Shown one piece after another: positions 18,229 to 27,797 of a stretch of 64,000 nucleotides of DNA. The stretch's first letter is position 1; every line of letters starts with the position of its first letter. Where the stretch lies: assembly GCA_022843025.1 (NCBI GenBank), contig JALHOL010000005.1, positions 248,001 to 312,000 of the forward strand. Direction: 5' to 3'. The translations under genes and the position numbers were made by a program. The DNA comes from Paracoccaceae bacterium (lineage in GTDB: Bacteria > Pseudomonadota > Alphaproteobacteria > Rhodobacterales > Rhodobacteraceae). The notes beneath the pieces were generated by a model. That model saw only the letters and a program-made list of their open reading frames with translations. It was not told the DNA's origin and made no database searches.

Positions 18229-20537
18229 CCATGGGAAAATCCCTCCCGCATGACGCGGCCCCGCTGCATGTCACCGGACAGGCGCGCTATGTGGATGACA
18301 TCCCGCTTCCATCCAACGCCCTGCATCTGGCCTTTGGCCTGTCCAGCATTGCGCATGGCGATATCACGGCGATGGACCTTTCCGCCGTGTGCGCCGCGCC
18401 GGGTGTCGTTGCAGTCTGGTCATCGGCGGATTTCGACGAGATGCCGGATTGCAGCCCCTCGGTCCATGACGAACCGCTTCTGGCCACGGGCCGGGTCCAT
18501 TACCTTGGCCAGCCCATCTTCATGGTCGTGGCCGACAGCCACCTTGCCGCCCGCCGCGCGGCCCGTCTGGCCAAGGTCACCTATGCGGAACTCCCTGCCC
18601 TGCTCACGGTCGATGACGCGCTGGCGGCCAACAGCCGGTTCGAACAAGGCCCCGTCGTCTGGACAAAGGGCGATCCCACCGCTGCGCTGGCTTCCGCGCC
18701 CCACATGGTCGAAGGCCAGTTCGAGGTGGGTGGTCAGGAACATTTCTACCTCGAAGGTCAGGTCGCCGCCTGCCTGCCGCTGGAAGGCGGTGATGTGCTG
18801 ATCCATTCCTCCACCCAGCACCCGACCGAGATTCAGCACAAGGTCGCCCACGCCCTGCATATTCCGATGAATGCGGTCCGGGTTGAGGTGCGGCGCATGG
18901 GCGGCGGCTTTGGCGGCAAGGAAAGCCAGGGCAACGCGCTGGCCATTGCCTGCGCCATCGCGGCCACCCGGCTGAACCGCCCGGCCAAAATGCGCTATGA
19001 CCGCGACGATGACATGATGATCACCGGCAAGCGGCACGATCTGCGAATCCTCTACCGCGCCGGGTTTGATGATCAGGGGCGTGTGACGGGGCTGGAATTC
19101 ACCCACCTGTTCCGCTGTGGCTGGGCGCAGGATCTGTCACTGCCCGTGGCCGACCGCGCCATGCTGCATGCCGACAACTGCTATCACCTGCCGGACATCC
19201 GTATCGAAAGCCACCGCCTGAAAACCAACACCCAAAGCGCCACCGCCTTTCGCGGTTTCGGTGGCCCGCAGGGGATGGTGGGCGTGGAACGGGTGATGGA
19301 TCACATCGCCCACGCCCTTGGCCGTGATCCGCTGGCCGTCCGGCGCGCGAATTTCTATCGCCCGATGGGCCAGCCGGGGCCAGAGTCACACCGGGTGCAA
19401 TCCACCCCCTATCACATGCCGGTCGAGGATTTCGCCGGCCATGACCTTGTGGCCGAACTGGAAAAGACCAGCGATTACCAGAAGCGCCGGGCCGATATCG
19501 CCGCATGGAACGCCACCAGCCCGATCCTGAAACGTGGACTGGCGCTGACGCCGGTGAAATTCGGCATCTCCTTCACGCTGACCCATCTCAATCAGGCGGG
19601 GGCCTTGGTGCATGTCTATCAAGACGGGTCGATCCACCTGAACCACGGCGGCACCGAAATGGGGCAGGGCTTGTTCCAAAAGGTTGCGCAGGTGGTGGCG
19701 GCTGTGTTCGGCGTGGGAACGGACCTCGTCAAGATCACTGCCACGGATACGGCCAAGGTGCCCAATACCTCGGCCACTGCCGCCTCGTCAGGGTCTGATC
19801 TCAATGGCATGGCGGCGCAGGCGGCGGCGGAAACGATCCGCACGCGCTTGGCCGATTTCATCGGTGAAAAGCATCAGGTCCCCGCTGCCAAGGTGCGCTT
19901 TGCCGATGGCGCGGTGCATGTGGCGGGGGAAAGCTATGATTTCGCCCGCGTGGTGATGTGGGCCTATCAAGCGCGGGTGTCGCTGTCGGCCACAGGCTTT
20001 TACGCCACGCCCAAGATTGTGTGGGATAGGGTGCGCGGCACAGGCCGCCCTTTCTTTTACTTCGCCTATGGCGCGGCGGTGACCGAAGTGGTGATCGACA
20101 CGCTGACAGGCGAAAACCGCATCCTGCGCGCCGATCTGCTGCATGATACCGGCAACAGCCTGAACCCCGCGCTGGATATCGGGCAGGTCGAAGGCGCCTA
20201 TGTCCAGGGCGCAGGCTGGCTGACGACCGAGGAACTGGTGTGGGACGGCAAAGGCCGCCTCGCGACCCATGCCCCCAGCACCTACAAAATCCCCGCCTGT
20301 TCCGACCGCCCTCGAGTGTTCAACGTGGCCCTCTGGGGCCGCCCCAACCCCGAAAACTCCGTCGGCAAATCCAAGGCCGTGGGAGAGCCGCCCTTCATGC
20401 TGGGCATTTCCGCGCTTTATGCCCTGTCTGATGCCGTGGCCGCCTGTGGGGATGGGTCAGTCTACCCCGCACTCGACGCGCCTGCCACGGCAGAGCGGGT
20501 GCTGGCCGCCGTGAAACGGGTGCGCGGGCATGTTTGA
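18225..20537 (+). CDS. xdhB: Xanthine dehydrogenase large subunit (molybdopterin)
   Basis: This 770-residue subunit hydroxylates hypoxanthine and xanthine to urate at a molybdenum-pterin centre. Visible features are the N-terminal [11 protein letters not shown], the cofactor-binding MGGGFGGKE near 225-233, [11 protein letters not shown] (about 340-350), HGGTEMGQG near 470, and the catalytic Glu721 in VGEPPF. The length matches bacterial XdhB. It sits between xdhA and xdhC with overlaps of 4 and 8 bp, so the three are made together. The following importer genes suggest that purine bases are taken up from outside. Confidence 0.94.
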   Translation: MTMGKSLPHDAAPLHVTGQARYVDDIPLPSNALHLAFGLSSIAHGDITAMDLSAVCAAPGVVAVWSSADFDEMPDCSPSVHDEPLLATGRVHYLGQPIFMVVADSHLAARRAARLAKVTYAELPALLTVDDALAANSRFEQGPVVWTKGDPTAALASAPHMVEGQFEVGGQEHFYLEGQVAACLPLEGGDVLIHSSTQHPTEIQHKVAHALHIPMNAVRVEVRRMGGGFGGKESQGNALAIACAIAATRLNRPAKMRYDRDDDMMITGKRHDLRILYRAGFDDQGRVTGLEFTHLFRCGWAQDLSLPVADRAMLHADNCYHLPDIRIESHRLKTNTQSATAFRGFGGPQGMVGVERVMDHIAHALGRDPLAVRRANFYRPMGQPGPESHRVQSTPYHMPVEDFAGHDLVAELEKTSDYQKRRADIAAWNATSPILKRGLALTPVKFGISFTLTHLNQAGALVHVYQDGSIHLNHGGTEMGQGLFQKVAQVVAAVFGVGTDLVKITATDTAKVPNTSATAASSGSDLNGMAAQAAAETIRTRLADFIGEKHQVPAAKVRFADGAVHVAGESYDFARVVMWAYQARVSLSATGFYATPKIVWDRVRGTGRPFFYFAYGAAVTEVVIDTLTGENRILRADLLHDTGNSLNPALDIGQVEGAYVQGAGWLTTEELVWDGKGRLATHAPSTYKIPACSDRPRVFNVALWGRPNPENSVGKSKAVGEPPFMLGISALYALSDAVAACGDGSVYPALDAPATAERVLAAVKRVRGHV

Positions 20538-21468
20538 CCTCTCCGCCCTGCAATCCGCCATTGCGGCACATGGGTCTGTCGCCCGCGTGGTGATTGCCGC
20601 CCATGATGGCAGCAGCCCGCGCGAGGTGGGGGCGGCGATGCTGGTCTGGCAGGGCGGGCAATCCGGCACCATCGGTGGCGGCGCGCTGGAATGGGAGGCC
20701 ACGACCCGCGCCCGCGCCATGCTGGCCGCAGGCGGCACGCGGCTGGACCGTGAGGCATTGGGGCCAAAGCTGGGCCAATGTTGCGGCGGCGCGGTTACCG
20801 TGCTGACCGAGGTTTTCGATACCGCCAACCTGCCGCAACCAGAGGCAGGCGTCATCGCCCGCAGCGCCGACGGCCGCGCGATGCCCCTATCCGTCAAGCG
20901 CCTGCTGGCGCGGGCGCGGGGCGAAGGCGTGGCCCCACGGGCGGTGCTGGTCCAGGGCTGGATGGTGGAACCCCTCGCCCGGGCCGAGCGTGAGGTCTGG
21001 ATCTGGGGCGCAGGTCATGTCGGCCGCGCATTGGTGGATGTGCTGGCCCCCCTGCCCGGCGTGGCGATCACCTGGCTGGATATCGCCGCCGAGCGTTTTC
21101 CCAAAACGCTGCCTGTGAATGTGACAGCCCGCTCCGCGCCCGATCCGGCAGCGCTGGTGGCAGATGCCCCAGTGCGGGCGGAACACCTGATCCTTACCTT
21201 TTCACATGCGCTTGACCTGGAACTCTGCCACCGTCTGCTGGGTCACGGTTTCGCCACCTGCGGGTTGATCGGTTCGGCAACAAAATGGGCGCGGTTCCGG
21301 TCGCGACTGGCGGGGCTGGGCCACAGCCCGCAATCCATCGCGCGCATCGATTGCCCCATCGGCGACCCCGGCCTTGGCAAACATCCGCAGGCCATCGCTG
21401 TGGGCGTCGCAATGGCCTTTCTTCGACACGGAAAAAACAACGCGTCACGACAGGAGAACGCGGGATGA
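20530..21468 (+). CDS. xdhC: Xanthine dehydrogenase accessory protein
   Basis: XdhC binds the molybdenum cofactor and inserts the sulfurated form into XdhB; it is not part of the final enzyme. The 312-residue protein has the family's N-terminal domain with SSPREVGAAMLV and GTIGGGALEWE, CCGG near residue 83 (cofactor-binding Cys), and a C-terminal Rossmann domain with WIWGAGHVGRALVDVL around 158-172. It overlaps xdhB by 8 bp and the ABC ATPase gene by 4 bp (ATGA), linking maturation, enzyme and transporter in one transcript. Confidence 0.92.
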   Translation: MFDLSALQSAIAAHGSVARVVIAAHDGSSPREVGAAMLVWQGGQSGTIGGGALEWEATTRARAMLAAGGTRLDREALGPKLGQCCGGAVTVLTEVFDTANLPQPEAGVIARSADGRAMPLSVKRLLARARGEGVAPRAVLVQGWMVEPLARAEREVWIWGAGHVGRALVDVLAPLPGVAITWLDIAAERFPKTLPVNVTARSAPDPAALVADAPVRAEHLILTFSHALDLELCHRLLGHGFATCGLIGSATKWARFRSRLAGLGHSPQSIARIDCPIGDPGLGKHPQAIAVGVAMAFLRHGKNNASRQENAG

Positions 21469-23021
21469 CAGGGACAAATACGGGGACAGAGACGGTTACG
21501 AATAAGGAACTTCTGGCCGTCATCGGCGTGACCAAGGCTTATCCGGGCGTGGTGGCCAACAGCGACGTGTCCTTCAGCATCGCCGAGGGCGAGGTTCACG
21601 CCCTGCTGGGCGAAAACGGCGCGGGCAAATCCACGCTGGTCAAGATGATCTATGGCCTTGTGAAACCCGACAGCGGCCAGATGCGCTTTCGCGGCCAGCC
21701 CTACCAACCGTCGGAGCCAAAGGCCGCAAGGGCCGCCGGCGTGGCGATGGTGTTTCAGCATTTCAGCCTGTTCGAGGCGCTGAGCGTCGCCGAAAACGTG
21801 GCGCTGGGCATGGAAAACCCGCCCCCCATGCGCGAACTTGCCGGCCGCATCAAATCGGTGAGCGAGGCTTATGGCCTGCCGCTCGATCCCGGCCGGATGG
21901 TGGGCGATCTGTCGGCGGGCGAACGCCAGCGCGTGGAAATCATCCGCTGTCTTTTGCAGAACCCCAAGCTGCTGATCATGGACGAACCCACCAGCGTGCT
22001 GACCCCGCAAGAGGTGGACATCCTGTTCACCACCCTGCGCAAGCTGGCATCTGAGGGCACAGCGATCCTTTACATCAGCCACAAGCTGGAAGAGATCCGC
22101 GCGCTCTGTGATGAGGCCACGATCCTGCGGCGCGGCAAGGTGGTGGCAACCTGCACCCCGCGCGACCGGTCGGCGCGCGAAATGGCCGAACTCATGGTCG
22201 GTGCGACGCTGACCCCCCCCGCCCGCGCCGCCCTGCCCAAAGGCGATACCGCGCTGGAGGTGACGGGGCTTTCCGTGAACTCCCCCATCCCCTTTGGCAT
22301 GAGCCTGAAGGACGTCAATTTCCGCGTAGCGCGGGGCGAGGTGCTGGGCATCGCGGGCGTGGCAGGCAACGGGCAGGATGAATTGCTGCTGGCGCTGTCG
22401 GGGGAACTGCGCACCGACCCCGGTGCCGTGAAGATCGACGGCAAACCGATGGGGGCCACGGGGCCAAACGCGCGGCGCGCGGCGGGGCTTGTTGCCGCGC
22501 CCGAAGAACGGCTGGGCCATGCCGCTGCACCCGACATGAGCCTTGTGGAAAATGCGCTGCTGTCGGGCGTGGTGCGCAAGGCGCTGGTGAAGAACGGCTT
22601 CATCGACTGGGCCGCCACCGGGCGCTTTGCCGCCGAAATCGTGAGAGATTTCGACGTCCGCACCCCCGGCACCCATGTCGCGGCGCGCGCGCTGTCGGGG
22701 GGGAACCTGCAAAAGTTCGTGGTCGGGCGGGAACTGTCGCAATCGCCCAGCGTCATCGTCATCAACCAGCCCACCTGGGGCGTCGATGCGGCAGCGGCGG
22801 CGTCGATCCGGCAGGCGATCCTTGACCGCGCAGCCGAAGGCGCGGCCGTGGTGGTGATCAGTCAGGATCTAGATGAACTGCTGGAAATCGCCGACAACTT
22901 CGCCGCCCTGAACACCGGGCGGCTGACCAAGCCGCGCCCGGTAGAGGGGCTGACGATTGATGAGATCGGCCTGATGATGGGCGGCGCGCATGGGATGGAG
23001 GTGGCACATGTGGGCCAGTGA
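21465..23021 (+). CDS. ABC transporter ATP-binding protein of a purine/nucleoside (BMP-type) importer
   Basis: The protein is a duplicated ATPase of 518 residues, the form used by sugar and nucleoside importers of the RbsA/YufO type. The first half has Walker A GENGAGKST, signature LSAGERQRVE and Walker B LLIMDEPTS. The second half has a degenerate Walker A (GVAGNGQDE) and LSGGNLQKF. ATG 21465 is chosen because AGGAG lies 8 nt upstream and it overlaps the xdhC stop. Two permease genes and a BMP-family binding protein follow. The link to xdhABC suggests xanthine, hypoxanthine or a purine nucleoside as substrate. Confidence 0.88.
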   Translation: MTGTNTGTETVTNKELLAVIGVTKAYPGVVANSDVSFSIAEGEVHALLGENGAGKSTLVKMIYGLVKPDSGQMRFRGQPYQPSEPKAARAAGVAMVFQHFSLFEALSVAENVALGMENPPPMRELAGRIKSVSEAYGLPLDPGRMVGDLSAGERQRVEIIRCLLQNPKLLIMDEPTSVLTPQEVDILFTTLRKLASEGTAILYISHKLEEIRALCDEATILRRGKVVATCTPRDRSAREMAELMVGATLTPPARAALPKGDTALEVTGLSVNSPIPFGMSLKDVNFRVARGEVLGIAGVAGNGQDELLLALSGELRTDPGAVKIDGKPMGATGPNARRAAGLVAAPEERLGHAAAPDMSLVENALLSGVVRKALVKNGFIDWAATGRFAAEIVRDFDVRTPGTHVAARALSGGNLQKFVVGRELSQSPSVIVINQPTWGVDAAAAASIRQAILDRAAEGAAVVVISQDLDELLEIADNFAALNTGRLTKPRPVEGLTIDEIGLMMGGAHGMEVAHVGQ

Positions 23022-23105
23022 TCCCCCATCCTTTGCCCGCGCAGGGGGCGGTCGCTGCCTGCGGCAGGTCGACCACCCAAGCCAGAACGTCACCGGGAGA
23101 GTGCA

Positions 23106-24194
23106 ATGGTAAGACTGGAAAAACGTCCCTCTCCCAGCGCCTTCTGGCAATGGGCGACCCCGGTGCTGGCCGTGGTGCTGACGATGATCGCGGGCGGCAT
23201 CATGTTCGCCATTCTGGGCAAAAACCCGTTCGAAGCGATCCGGACCATCTTCTGGGATCCTTTGTTCAACGAACAATTCGCCTCTTATTCGCGGCCGCAA
23301 CTGCTGGTGAAGGCGGGGCCGCTGATCCTGATCGCAGTGGGCCTGTCGCTCGGGTTCCGCGCCGGCATCTGGAACATCGGGGCCGAGGGGCAATACATCA
23401 TGGGCGCCATCTTTGGCGCGGCGGTGGGTCTGGCTCTCTATCCCATTGAAACGCGCTGGGTGTTTCCACTGATGGTCTTGGCGGGCATCTTTGGCGGCTG
23501 GCTTTGGGCCATGATCCCGGCCATCTTGAAGACGCGCTTCAACACCAATGAAATCCTTGTTTCGCTGCTGCTGGTCTATGTGGCGCAGAACATCCTCGCC
23601 TCCATGTCCATCGGCCTGTTGCGCAACCCCGAAGGCGGCGGCTTTCCCGGCAGCCGCAACCTGAGCCAGATCCCTTCCATGGCCAACCCGGAACTGATCC
23701 CCGGCACCGGCCTGCATTGGGGGGTGATCCTGGCCTTCGTCGTGGTGATCGCCGCCTATATCCTACTGCAACGCCACATCCTTGGCTATCACATCAAGCT
23801 GGCCGGTCAGGCCCCCAAGGCCGCGCGCTTTGCCGGGGTCAGCCCGAACCGCCTTGTCGTGCTGTGCATGGGCCTGTCGGGCGCGCTGGCCGGAATGGCG
23901 GGGCTGTTTGAGGTGACGGGGCCGTCCGGCCAGATCAGCATTGATTTCAACGTGGGCTATGGCTTCACCGCCATCATCGTGGCCTTCCTTGGCCGGTTGA
24001 ACCCCATCGGCATCCTGCTGGCAGGCCTTCTAATGGCGCTGACCTATATCGGCGGCGAACTGGCCAGCTTCATGCTTGGCCTGCCCGCCGCCGCAATTCA
24101 GGCCTTTCAGGGGATGCTTCTTTTCTTCCTGCTGGCGGTCGATCTGCTGACGAACTTCCGCATCCGCTTTGGCACGAGAAAGGAGGCGCACTGA
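23106..24194 (+). CDS. ABC transporter permease (BMP-type importer, first subunit)
   Basis: This 362-residue integral membrane protein has about nine to ten hydrophobic segments and the BPD_transp_2 family stretch FRAGIWNIGAEGQYIMGAIFGA near 80-100. NTNEILVSLLLVYVA near 150 is also typical of nucleoside-importer permeases. A CGGGAGAG site precedes the ATG. It is separated from the ATPase gene by 84 bp, which contains a small CCTGCGGCAGG hairpin, and overlaps the next permease by one base (TGATG). It should form the channel with the second permease. Confidence 0.88.
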   Translation: MVRLEKRPSPSAFWQWATPVLAVVLTMIAGGIMFAILGKNPFEAIRTIFWDPLFNEQFASYSRPQLLVKAGPLILIAVGLSLGFRAGIWNIGAEGQYIMGAIFGAAVGLALYPIETRWVFPLMVLAGIFGGWLWAMIPAILKTRFNTNEILVSLLLVYVAQNILASMSIGLLRNPEGGGFPGSRNLSQIPSMANPELIPGTGLHWGVILAFVVVIAAYILLQRHILGYHIKLAGQAPKAARFAGVSPNRLVVLCMGLSGALAGMAGLFEVTGPSGQISIDFNVGYGFTAIIVAFLGRLNPIGILLAGLLMALTYIGGELASFMLGLPAAAIQAFQGMLLFFLLAVDLLTNFRIRFGTRKEAH

Positions 24195-25126
24195 TGGATC
24201 TCGGTGGCATCAATCCGGCAATCCTGATCGCCTCGCTCATGGTGGCGTCCGTCCCGATCATCCTTGCCGCGCTGGGCGAGTTGGTGGTGGAAAAGGCGGG
24301 CGTCCTGAACCTCGGTGTTGAGGGTATGATGATCATGGGCGCGATCTGCGGCTTTGCCACGGCGGTCGCGACCGGCAACCCCTATCTGGGTTTTCTGGGA
24401 GGTGCGCTGGGCGCAGCTTGCCTGAGCCTTGTTTTTGCGGTGCTGACGCAGTTCTTCCTTGCCAATCAGGTGGCGACGGGGCTTGCGCTCACTCTGTTCG
24501 GGCTGGGGCTGTCCAGCCTGATCGGGCAAAGCTATGTGGGCATCAAGCCGCCGCTGACGGGCACCGTTCCCCTTGGCCCGATGGCGGATATCCCCTTCTT
24601 CGGCCCGGTCCTGTTTGACCATGACTGGATGGTCTATCTTTCCATCGCCGCCTGCGGCGCAGTCTGGGCCGTTCTGAAATATAGCCGCATGGGCCTTGTG
24701 CTGCGTGCGGTGGGCGAAAGCCACGATGCCGCCCATGCACTGGGCTACAAGGTGGTGCGTATCCGCGTGCTGGCGATCCTCTTCGGTGGGGCGCTGGCGG
24801 GGCTGGGCGGCGCCTATATCAGCCTGATCCGCGTGCCCCAATGGACCGATGGCATCACCGCCGGTGCCGGCTGGATCGCGCTGGCCATTGTGGTCTTTGC
24901 CAGCTGGAAACCCTGGCGTATCCTGCTTGGTGCCTATCTTTTTGGCGGAATCACCGTGTTACAGCTTAACCTGCAGGCAGCTGGGGCCAGAATCCCGGTC
25001 GAATACTTGTCGATGAGTCCGTATCTGATAACCATCCTCGTGCTGGTCATCATGTCTTCGGGCAAGGGCAAGGCAGCACTGAACGCGCCTGCCGCGCTGG
25101 GACAGAACTTCCACGCCTCACGCTGA
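24194..25126 (+). CDS. ABC transporter permease (BMP-type importer, second subunit)
   Basis: At 310 residues this is the partner permease, with the paired family signature GELVVEKAGVLNLGVEGMM near 30-48 and VATGLALTLFGLGLS near 95. About eight to nine membrane segments are expected. The start overlaps the previous stop by one base. The C-terminus is followed by a 50-bp gap before the binding-protein gene, enough for the higher expression usual for binding proteins. The role is transport of purine-type substrates across the inner membrane, by context. Confidence 0.88.
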   Translation: MDLGGINPAILIASLMVASVPIILAALGELVVEKAGVLNLGVEGMMIMGAICGFATAVATGNPYLGFLGGALGAACLSLVFAVLTQFFLANQVATGLALTLFGLGLSSLIGQSYVGIKPPLTGTVPLGPMADIPFFGPVLFDHDWMVYLSIAACGAVWAVLKYSRMGLVLRAVGESHDAAHALGYKVVRIRVLAILFGGALAGLGGAYISLIRVPQWTDGITAGAGWIALAIVVFASWKPWRILLGAYLFGGITVLQLNLQAAGARIPVEYLSMSPYLITILVLVIMSSGKGKAALNAPAALGQNFHASR

Positions 25127-25176
25127 GGCATAACGAAACACCGGGGCCAGATGCGCCCCGCAACAGGGAGCAAGAA

Positions 25177-26274
25177 ATGCAGAGAAGAACAATCCTCAAG
25201 GGCGGCGCGGCGCTTGGCTTTGCCAGCATGGTCGGCGGCACCGCGGCCTTTGCGCAGGGTCTGGAAAAGGTCAAGGCGGGCTTCGTCTATGTCGGCCCCA
25301 TCGGCGATGGCGGCTGGACGTTCCAGCACCACGAAGGCGCGCTGGCCGTGCAAGAGGCCTTTGGCGACAAGGTTGAAATCGTCTGGCAGGAAAACGTGCC
25401 CGAAGGCGCGGATGCCGAACGTGTGTTGACGCAGATGGCGCTGTCGGGCTGCAACATCATCTTCACCACCTCTTTCGGTTTCATGGACCCGACCAATGCG
25501 GTCGCTGCCAAGTTCCCGGACGTGAAGTTTGAACATGCGACGGGCTACAAGCGCGACCATGCGAACGTGTCCACCTATAACGCGCGCTTCTACGAAGGCC
25601 GCGCGGTGCAAGGCCATATCGCGGGCAAGATGACCAAGTCGAACAAGATCGGCTACATCGCATCCTTCCCGATCCCCGAAGTGATCATGGGCATCAACAG
25701 CTATTACCTGCACGCCAAGAAGGTGAACCCGGCTGTCGAACTGTCCATCGTCTGGGCCTTCACCTGGTTCGATCCGGCGAAAGAGGCCGACGCCGCCAAA
25801 GCCCTGATCGATCAGGGCGTCGACGTGATCGCCTCGCACACCGACTCGACCGCGCCTCTGGCCGAAGCGGCCAAGACGAACGGTGCCGTGATCGGCTTTG
25901 GTCAGGCCTCCGACATGGCCGACTACAAGCCCAGCCCGCGCGTTTCGTCGATCATCGACAACTGGGCGCCCTATTACGTAAAGCGTGTGGGCGCGCTGCT
26001 GGATGGCACCTATGCACAAGCTGACGCATGGGAAGGGATCGCCGGGGGCGAAGTGGAAATCGGCGAAATCACCGACGCCGTTCCCGCCGATGTGAAGGCC
26101 GAAGCCGAAGCGATGCGCGATGCGATTGCCGCTGGCACCTATCACCCCTTCACCGGGCCGATCAACAAGCAGGACGGAACCGCGTGGCTGGCCGAAGGCG
26201 CAACCGCGCCGGATGGCGATCTGCTGGGCATGATGTTCTATGTCGAAGGCATCACGGGCGACATCCCGTCCTGA
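25177..26274 (+). CDS. BMP-family ABC transporter substrate-binding protein
   Basis: This periplasmic binding protein of 365 residues captures the substrate for the permease pair upstream. The N-terminus has a twin-arginine-like signal (RRTILK at 3-8), a hydrophobic stretch and a likely cleavage after AFA26, with no lipobox Cys. The mature part has the BMP fold: VYVGPIGDGGWTFQHHEGA near 37-55, and GHIAGKMTKSNKIGYIASFPIPEV near 145-170. An AGGGAG site sits before the ATG. BMP proteins bind purine nucleosides or bases; xanthine-like ligands fit the xdh context. A strong terminator ends the operon. Confidence 0.9.
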   Translation: MQRRTILKGGAALGFASMVGGTAAFAQGLEKVKAGFVYVGPIGDGGWTFQHHEGALAVQEAFGDKVEIVWQENVPEGADAERVLTQMALSGCNIIFTTSFGFMDPTNAVAAKFPDVKFEHATGYKRDHANVSTYNARFYEGRAVQGHIAGKMTKSNKIGYIASFPIPEVIMGINSYYLHAKKVNPAVELSIVWAFTWFDPAKEADAAKALIDQGVDVIASHTDSTAPLAEAAKTNGAVIGFGQASDMADYKPSPRVSSIIDNWAPYYVKRVGALLDGTYAQADAWEGIAGGEVEIGEITDAVPADVKAEAEAMRDAIAAGTYHPFTGPINKQDGTAWLAEGATAPDGDLLGMMFYVEGITGDIPS

Positions 26275-26295
26275 TCAGGCGCGCCTGAACCAAAC

Positions 26296-26323
26296 AAAAA
26301 GGCCCGCTTCGGCGGGCCTTTTT
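26296..26323 (+). terminator. Strong intrinsic terminator of the xdh/ABC operon
   Basis: AAAAAGGCCCGC (26296-26307), loop TTCG and GCGGGCCTTTTT (26312-26323) form a perfect 12-bp stem with a stable tetraloop and a T tract, 22 nt after the binding-protein stop. Confidence 0.9.
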
Positions 26324-26348
26324 CATGGCTGCGGAATCTGCCGCCCGC

Positions 26349-26389
26349 ATGATCCAGATCAATTATATTTAATTTTTTGAATGTATATT
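26349..26389 (+). promoter_or_regulatory. sqr promoter with FNR-like box, SqrR-like operator and -10
   Basis: ATGATCCAGATCAA at 26349-26362 matches the FNR/FnrL consensus TTGAT-N4-ATCAA at 9 of 10 positions. TATATT at 26384-26389 is a good -10, centred 31 nt downstream of the box, which is the geometry of a class II FNR-activated promoter. Between them, ATTTAATTTTTTGAAT (26367-26382) is one base from the ATTC-N8-GAAT pattern I recall for the sulfide-responsive repressor SqrR/BigR. GGAGG at 26412-26416 is the ribosome site. Confidence 0.6.
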
Positions 26390-26423
26390 TCCTCCAACGC
26401 AACTTCGCACGGGAGGAAACGGC

Positions 26424-27710
26424 ATGGCACATGTCGTCGTACTTGGGGCAGGGCTTGGCGGGGCCATCATGGCCTATGAGCTGAAGGACCAGCTGCGCAA
26501 GGAAGACACGGTCACCGTGGTGACCAAGGATCCGCACTATCACTTTGTGCCGTCCAACCCATGGGTTGCCGTCGGCTGGCGCGAGCGGGAAGAGATCACT
26601 GTCGATCTTGCGCCGACGATGGCGAAAAAGAAGATCAACTTCATCCCCGTCGCCGCCGAAAAGCTGCATGCCGATGAAAACCGCATCGCGCTGGTGAATG
26701 GCGAGTCGGTTTCCTACGATTATCTGGTCATCGCCACCGGGCCGGAACTGGCCTTCGACGAAATCGAAGGCTTCGGCCCGCATGGCGGATTCACCCAATC
26801 GGTCTGTCATATCGACCATGCACTTGCGGCGAAAAAGGTCTTTGAAGAACTGGTCAAGAACCCCGGCCCCGTCATCATCGGCGCGGCGCAAGGGGCAAGC
26901 TGCTTTGGCCCTGCCTATGAATTCCTGTTCATCCTGGAAACCGCCTTGCGCCGGGCCAAGGTGCGCGACCGCGTGCCGATGACCTTTGTCACGCCAGAAC
27001 CCTATATCGGGCATCTGGGGCTGGATGGGGTCGGCGATACGAAGGGGCTTCTGGAATCCGAGATGCGCGCCAAGCACATCAAATGGATCACCTCGGCCAA
27101 GGTGAAAAAGGTCGAGGCCGGCAAGATGACGGTCGAAGAGATCGCCGATGACGGCACCTCCAAAGGCGAAAAGGAACTGCCCTTTGCCTTTTCCATGATG
27201 CTGCCCGCCTTCCGGGGCATCAAACCCGTGGCCGGGATCGAAGGCCTGTCCAACCCACGCGGCTTCACCATCGTCGACAAGCATCAGCAGAACCCGAAAT
27301 ATCCCAACATCTTTGCTGTCGGCGTCTGCGTCGCGATCCCGCCGATGGGGCCAACCCCGGTGCCGGTGGGCGTGCCCAAGACCGGCTTCATGATCGAATC
27401 CATGGTCACCGCCACGGCCCATAACATCGGCAACATCGTGCGCGGCAAAGAGCCGGATCGTGTCGGCACCTGGAACGCTGTCTGTCTGGCGGATTTCGGC
27501 GATGGGGGCATCGCCTTTGTCGCCCAGCCGCAGATTCCGCCGCGCAACGTGAACTGGTCCTCGTCCGGCAAATGGGTCCACATGGCCAAGATCGGGTTCG
27601 AGAAATACTTCCTGCGCAAGCTGCGCAAAGGTGTGTCTGAACCCTTCTATGAAACCCTCGCACTCAAGACGTTGGGGATCGACAAGCTGAAAGAGACACA
27701 GGAAGGCTGA
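26424..27710 (+). CDS. sqr: Sulfide:quinone oxidoreductase (type I)
   Basis: SQR oxidises sulfide to sulfur or polysulfide and passes electrons to the quinone pool from the periplasmic or membrane face. The 428-residue protein has the FAD motif GAGLGG at 8-13 and all three redox cysteines at Cys128, Cys160 and Cys354. This spacing agrees with that of the Rhodobacter capsulatus enzyme (127, 159, 353). An extra Cys302 lies in GVCVAIPP. The C-terminal amphipathic region (WVHMAKIGFEKYFLRKLRKG) is the usual membrane anchor. GGAGG is 7 nt before the ATG. The gene is alone between two terminators, with a promoter suggesting oxygen and sulfide control. Confidence 0.9.
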   Translation: MAHVVVLGAGLGGAIMAYELKDQLRKEDTVTVVTKDPHYHFVPSNPWVAVGWREREEITVDLAPTMAKKKINFIPVAAEKLHADENRIALVNGESVSYDYLVIATGPELAFDEIEGFGPHGGFTQSVCHIDHALAAKKVFEELVKNPGPVIIGAAQGASCFGPAYEFLFILETALRRAKVRDRVPMTFVTPEPYIGHLGLDGVGDTKGLLESEMRAKHIKWITSAKVKKVEAGKMTVEEIADDGTSKGEKELPFAFSMMLPAFRGIKPVAGIEGLSNPRGFTIVDKHQQNPKYPNIFAVGVCVAIPPMGPTPVPVGVPKTGFMIESMVTATAHNIGNIVRGKEPDRVGTWNAVCLADFGDGGIAFVAQPQIPPRNVNWSSSGKWVHMAKIGFEKYFLRKLRKGVSEPFYETLALKTLGIDKLKETQEG

Positions 27711-27730
27711 CGTCCCCCAGCTTTCCTGTC

Positions 27731-27765
27731 GGGGGTCGTCGCAAAAGCGGCGGCCCCCGCCTTTT
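27731..27765 (+). terminator. Intrinsic terminator of sqr
   Basis: GGGGGTCGTCGC (27731-27742), loop AAAA and GCGGCGGCCCCC (27747-27758) pair over 12 bp with two G-U pairs. CTTTTC follows. It lies 20 nt after the sqr stop. Confidence 0.7.
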
Positions 27766-27797
27766 CAACCGCCGCGCGCCGTGGCAGGTTCACGCCC

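Noticed and set aside
25127-25176. Purine riboswitch in front of the BMP binding-protein gene
   Set aside because: The gap is only 50 nt and shows just a short GGGGC hairpin and a ribosome site, with no three-way junction.
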